DNA of 33,959 bases, taken from the NCBI GenBank assembly GCA_964534135.1, contig CAZHQC010000015.1, forward strand, positions 1 to 33,959. The letters run 5' to 3'. Source of the DNA: JAKLQJ01 sp964534135. GTDB lineage: Bacteria > Elusimicrobiota > Elusimicrobia > Elusimicrobiales > UBA9959. The position numbers and the translations under genes are program-made. Of this stretch, positions 30,946 through 33,959 are shown one piece after another. Under the pieces are notes generated by a model. It had not been told where the DNA came from. It made no database searches and was given only the letters and a program-made list of their open reading frames with translations. The first letter of the stretch is position 1. Each line of letters begins with the position of its first letter.

Positions 30946-32340
30946 CTATAGAAGAGCTTTATCATCATCCTCAATCGGCTCCATTCCCATTCCCTCGGGA
31001 GCGGGATTTACAAACTTTGTAGACTTTTCAAGGAAATTCAACTTAACCGTTCCGACCGGTCCATTCCTTTGTTTGGCGATAATCAACACCGTTTGAGCGG
31101 CAAGCGCTTTATCCTCATTACCAAAATGTTCTCTCCATATAAGAGCTACAACATCCGCATCTTGCTCCAAAGAACCTGATTCTCTTAAATCTGATAATTG
31201 AGGCCGCCCACCTTCTCTGCCCTTATCTTCACTTTTTCTATTTAACTGCGATAAAGCTAAGACGGGAACCTTAAGAGTCTTGGCAAGGTCTTTAAGTAAT
31301 CTTGATATTTCCGAAACTTCCTGCTGCCTGCTCTCACGTTGCCCCGTACCTTTTATAAGTTGTAAATAATCGACGACAACCAAACCCAATTCCTCGCCCT
31401 TATTTTTAAGCTGATTTGCCAATTTTCTTGTTCTATTTCTTATATCAAGAATATCAAGATTAGAGGAATCGTCTATCCATATTGAAGATTGCCCCAGTTC
31501 ACTTATAGCGGCGGTCAAAGTGGAAAAACTCTCTCTGGGATATTTGCCTCTTCTAACCTTTGCCACATCGGCGCCGGCTGAACTACAAACCATTCTCTCA
31601 AAAAGAGAATGTTTATCCATTTCAAGGGAAAAGAATGCAATAGTGGTTTTCTGTTTACTTTTGACAGCCGCATGATAGGCAATATTTAAAGCCATAGCTG
31701 TTTTACCCTGACTGGGCCTCGCGGCTAAAATTGAAAGTTCAGATTTCTGAAAACCGCCGGTCATATCATCATACCACTTAAAACCGGTGGGAACACCCAT
31801 CGCGGCGCCGGGATTAAGCATAGCGTTTTCAATACGATCTGAAACTTCATGCGCTATATCTTCCGCTGAAGAAAACCCATGATCGGTGGTTTTATGCGCA
31901 ACCTCTATCATTTTGGTTTGAGCGTCATCTAAAATATTTTCCACAGGTTCATTACATGAAAAGGATCTTTCTATCACAGAAGAGGAAACATTTATAAGTT
32001 CCCTTAACAGGGCTTTCTCTTTTACTATTTTAGCGTAATTTCGGCTATGAGCGGGCGTTGAAACCTTTTCCATAAGGTCTGCCAAATATTTCTCGCCGCC
32101 AAGATCTTCAAGCTTATTTTGTTTCTTTAATTCCTCTATCAATGTAACAATATCCACAGGTTTATTGTTATTATGCAATTCACCTATGGCATTAAATATT
32201 TTTTTATTTATTTCGCTGTAAAAATCTTTGTCTTGAAGAATTTCAGATGCCATGACTACAGAATCTTTATCTAAAAGCATAGCTCCCAAAACCGCCATTT
32301 CGGCTTCGGTTGAATGAGGAGGGACTTTCATATAGCTCAT
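30946..32340 (-). CDS. dnaB: Replicative DNA helicase DnaB
   Basis: Hexameric 5'-3' helicase of the replication fork; 464 residues. The N-terminal collar domain starts PPHSTEAEMAVLGAML. The RecA-like domain has the Walker A SILAARPSQGKTAMALNIA, Walker B LGLVVVDYLQLI, and the ALSQLNRKSEDK and SLEQDADVV motifs. The Walker A reads PSQGKT where PGMGKT or PSMGKT is usual. GGGGAA lies just before the ATG, and a second in-frame ATG at codon 4 is possible. It lies 16 bases after rplI. No intein is present. Confidence 0.97.
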   Translation of the reverse strand: MSYMKVPPHSTEAEMAVLGAMLLDKDSVVMASEILQDKDFYSEINKKIFNAIGELHNNNKPVDIVTLIEELKKQNKLEDLGGEKYLADLMEKVSTPAHSRNYAKIVKEKALLRELINVSSSVIERSFSCNEPVENILDDAQTKMIEVAHKTTDHGFSSAEDIAHEVSDRIENAMLNPGAAMGVPTGFKWYDDMTGGFQKSELSILAARPSQGKTAMALNIAYHAAVKSKQKTTIAFFSLEMDKHSLFERMVCSSAGADVAKVRRGKYPRESFSTLTAAISELGQSSIWIDDSSNLDILDIRNRTRKLANQLKNKGEELGLVVVDYLQLIKGTGQRESRQQEVSEISRLLKDLAKTLKVPVLALSQLNRKSEDKGREGGRPQLSDLRESGSLEQDADVVALIWREHFGNEDKALAAQTVLIIAKQRNGPVGTVKLNFLEKSTKFVNPAPEGMGMEPIEDDDKALL

Positions 32341-32356
32341 AAAATTCCCCTAAAAT

Positions 32357-32806
32357 TTATTTATTGTGGGCGGTTACCACAATTTTAACATTTGCGGTAA
32401 TACCGGATTTAAGAACTATTTCAACTTCAAAATTACCGAGAGCTTTTATGGATGTTTCGAGATTTATCATATCTTTATGAATCTCGATATCGGCGGCTTT
32501 CAAGCTTTTAACAATATCGCTTTTTGCCACGGAACCAAATATCACATCATCTTCGCCGACAGGTCTTGAAAAAGAAAGTGTAATAGCTGAAATTTTTTCG
32601 CCCACTTGCTTCAAAGCATCATTTTCCTGCCCTACTCTTTTTTTTCTTTTTTCCGCGCTTAATTTCCAAGAACGAATAACACCATCTGTTGCAATTTCAA
32701 CAAACCCTTTGGGAATCAAATAGTTTCGGCCATAGCCGTCTTTTATTGTTTTTATTTCTCCCGCTTTACCGAGATTTTGAATATCTTTTTTAAGAATCAC
32801 TTTCAT
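32357..32806 (-). CDS. rplI: 50S ribosomal protein L9
   Basis: Two-domain 23S rRNA-binding protein of 149 residues. MKVILKKDIQNLGKAGEIK followed by GYGRNYLIPKGFVEIAT is the N-domain signature. The connecting helix (SWKLSAEKRKKRVGQENDAL) leads to the C-domain ending VEIVLKSGITANVKIVV. AGGAGTT lies 7 bases before the ATG. Standard order rpsR-rplI-dnaB. Confidence 0.97.
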   Translation of the reverse strand: MKVILKKDIQNLGKAGEIKTIKDGYGRNYLIPKGFVEIATDGVIRSWKLSAEKRKKRVGQENDALKQVGEKISAITLSFSRPVGEDDVIFGSVAKSDIVKSLKAADIEIHKDMINLETSIKALGNFEVEIVLKSGITANVKIVVTAHNK

Positions 32807-32891
32807 AATAACTCCTGTTATATCTAATACCGCTTGTAAATATTAGCGTAAAATTTTAGCAAATAAACCAGATTATATTTTAGCCTGAAAA

Positions 32892-33197
32892 TTAACTGCT
32901 ATAGGGTAAAATGGCAAGATTCCGATTCGTTTTAATCGCTCTTGTTATCTGTCTTTGATGCTTGGCGCATGTGCCCGTTATACGTCGAGAAAGTATTTTT
33001 CCACTATCGGCGATAAAAGTTTTTACTATTTGCAGCTGTTTATAATCAACGTAATCTATATGATCGGCGCAAAGTCTGCATACTTTTCTTCTTGGAGTAA
33101 ACCGTTTTCCACGAAAACGTTTTTTTGGATCACTGCTGCTGCCGCCGCGTGCGGGGGGTCTTGATCCTGGTCTTGATGGTCTGCTTGTTTCATTCAT
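32892..33197 (-). CDS. rpsR: 30S ribosomal protein S18
   Basis: Pairs with S6 on the small-subunit platform. The conserved core runs from RRKVCRLCADHIDYVDYK to GTCAKHQRQITRAIKTNRN and LAILPY. CRLC together with GTC marks the cysteine-containing form. The N-terminal 30 residues (RPSRPGSRPPARGGSSS) are an Arg/Pro/Gly/Ser tail longer than in E. coli, giving 101 residues against about 75. CGGAG precedes the ATG. The inverted-repeat element at 33214-33318 ends only 17 bases upstream. Confidence 0.96.
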   Translation of the reverse strand: MNETSRPSRPGSRPPARGGSSSDPKKRFRGKRFTPRRKVCRLCADHIDYVDYKQLQIVKTFIADSGKILSRRITGTCAKHQRQITRAIKTNRNLAILPYSS

Positions 33198-33213
33198 ATT
33201 ATATTCTCCGTAA

Positions 33214-33318
33214 CCCCCGTTAGAAAGGACAGTGGTTTTACCAGGCCCTTACTACAAGGAATTAAATCTCTTATTTGCTTCATAACCCGTCATAAACAAG
33301 AATGCTTTCTAACGGGGT
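33214..33318. mobile_element. Short inverted-repeat element between ssb and rpsR
   Basis: CCCCGTTAGAAAG (33215-33227) and CTTTCTAACGGGG (33305-33317) are perfect 13-base inverted repeats about 77 bases apart, with one extra C at the left end. TAA lies directly outside both ends in the same orientation and could be a 3-base target duplication. There is no ORF inside. It nearly fills the 143-base gap, and the transcript would form a long hairpin just before rpsR. Either a very small MITE or a regulatory hairpin; I favour the MITE. Confidence 0.6.
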
Positions 33319-33340
33319 AAAACTAATTATTAAGTAAATC

Positions 33341-33790
33341 TTAAAAAGGAACCTCATCTATGCCTGAATCATCTGATAATTTTTCACTTTTCGCAGCTCC
33401 GGCTACGACTTCGCCTTCATCTCCCGTGGGAGCGTCACTTTTTGAAGCAACGGCAAGAAATTGTATTCTTTTCGCGTTTATATTCAGGGATTTACGCTTA
33501 TTTCCGTCCCTATCAGTGTACTCATAACTTTCAAGGCTTCCCTCTATATGCACGGGACTGCCTTTTTTAAGTTTTTGGCCAGATCTCTCAGCCATAGGAC
33601 CCCAAGTTACAATATTGACAAAAGTGGCTTTCTCTTTCCACTCACCGGTAGCCTTGTCTTTATAACTTTTGTTGGCAGCTATACTGAAAGAACAACGTGG
33701 ATTTCCGTTCGTCGCATAAGTCAAATCAGGATCTCTGGTAAGTCTGCCGGTAAGCAAAACATAATTCTGTTCCGGAATTCTTATATTCAC
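33341..33790 (-). CDS. ssb: Single-stranded DNA-binding protein
   Basis: The 149-residue protein protects single-stranded DNA in replication and repair. The OB fold runs from NYVLLTGRLTRDPDLTYA through FSIAANKSYKD, ATFVNIVTWGPMAE and KKGSPVHIEGSLESYEYTD to ASKS. A short linker ends in DDSGIDEVPF, the acidic tip that recruits partner proteins. The start codon is GTG at 33790, with AGGAGG 7 bases upstream; no ATG is available nearby. The ribosome binding site is predicted to lie in an RNA stem. Gene order ssb-rpsR-rplI-dnaB is the common bacterial one. Confidence 0.95.
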   Translation of the reverse strand: MNIRIPEQNYVLLTGRLTRDPDLTYATNGNPRCSFSIAANKSYKDKATGEWKEKATFVNIVTWGPMAERSGQKLKKGSPVHIEGSLESYEYTDRDGNKRKSLNINAKRIQFLAVASKSDAPTGDEGEVVAGAAKSEKLSDDSGIDEVPF

Positions 33791-33860
33791 CTTACCACCT
33801 CCTCACCAATCTTTAATTGGTGCTTTTAGAGGCCACTTTGTGGCCTGAGCAGGTGGTAGG
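33790..33860 (-). promoter_or_regulatory. Predicted three-way-junction RNA covering the ssb ribosome binding site
   Basis: In the minus-strand transcript CCTACCACCT (33860-33851) pairs with AGGTGGTAAGG (33800-33790, one bulged A), burying part of AGGAGG and the first base of the GTG start. Inside are two perfect hairpins: AGGCCAC-AAA-GTGGCCT and CACCAAT-TAAAG-ATTGGTG. All three helices are adjacent and explain 71 bases. It may be an autoregulatory site or RNA switch for ssb. It is not the known S6:S18 leader as far as I can tell, which precedes rpsF. Confidence 0.55.
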
Positions 33861-33913
33861 GTCATAAATTATCCTCAACACCCGCCTTGCTTCGTGAAAA
33901 ATTTTTTCGGCAA

Positions 33914-33959
33914 TTATTTTTTTAAGGCCACTACTTTTACTTTGCCGGTTTTAAAAAAC
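33914..33959 (-). CDS. C-terminal end of an upstream gene, possibly rpsF
   Basis: The last 14 codons before a TAA read FFKTGKVKVVALKK; the gene continues beyond the right edge. Conserved order would make it rpsF (ribosomal protein S6), but this tail does not match a typical S6 end, so the name is only positional. It ends 123 bases before ssb. Confidence 0.35.
   Translation of the reverse strand, partial: FFKTGKVKVVALKK

Noticed and set aside
33198..33340. S6:S18-type ribosomal leader before rpsR
   Set aside because: The gap is dominated by a long-range inverted repeat with a flanking TAA duplication, and the known S6:S18 leader usually sits before rpsF; no CCG-bulge hairpin was recognised.

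Overview
The window is A+T-rich DNA from a diderm (Gram-negative) bacterium, almost certainly chromosomal. The evidence for a second membrane is an MlaE/MlaF/MlaD lipid-transport operon, a lipoprotein and several exported proteins. Housekeeping genes dominate: seryl- and cysteinyl-tRNA synthetases, S-adenosylmethionine synthetase, replicative helicase, ribosomal proteins L9 and S18, SSB, RadA and the non-mevalonate isoprenoid fusion IspDF. The mix resembles genomes of uncultured lineages such as Omnitrophota or Elusimicrobiota, but that is an impression from style and synteny. Nothing in the window proves the phylum.

Layout. 1-296: a short G+C-richer patch at the left edge, then a promoter. 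297-1154 (+): beta-lysine acetyltransferase AblB. 1236-8763 (-): a tiny EamA-like ORF, an exported TPR protein, serS, a small exported protein, metK, a phosphohexomutase and glycerate kinase. 8788-13588 (+): a radical SAM protein, a membrane-anchored CBM48 protein and a large exported protein with a GH57-like and a glucodextranase-C-like region, all three with overlapping stops and starts; then a Nif3-family protein and an exported HEAT-repeat protein. 13654-16673 (-): an MFS exporter and a GT-C-like membrane protein. 16884-17966 (+): a long aspartate carbamoyltransferase. 18055-20418 (-): a 787-residue exported protein I cannot assign. 20419-20943: a decayed repeat area ending in tRNA-Gly. 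21004-26822 (-): cysS, lipoprotein, ispDF, a YacL-like PIN/TRAM protein and radA. This follows the Bacillus radA-disA-yacL-ispD-ispF-gltX-cysE-cysS order, with disA missing and a MITE-like element in its place. 26924-33959 (-): mlaD, mlaF, mlaE, alr, dnaB, rplI, rpsR, ssb and the tail of one more gene. This is the common rpsF-ssb-rpsR-rplI-dnaB replication/translation cluster extended into envelope genes.

Items most worth a second look: the MlaD homologue carries a C-terminal beta-strand-rich region that could be an outer-membrane barrel; the ssb GTG start and its ribosome binding site sit in a predicted three-way-junction RNA; two inverted-repeat elements sit in operon gaps (25102-25368 and 33214-33318); three copies of the tRNA-Gly 3' end lie within 190 bp, and the intact tRNA has C instead of U at position 55; a radical SAM/CBM48/GH57-like cassette is translationally coupled; and short tandem 7-8-mer repeats recur in gaps, one of them extending the coding sequence of glycerate kinase.
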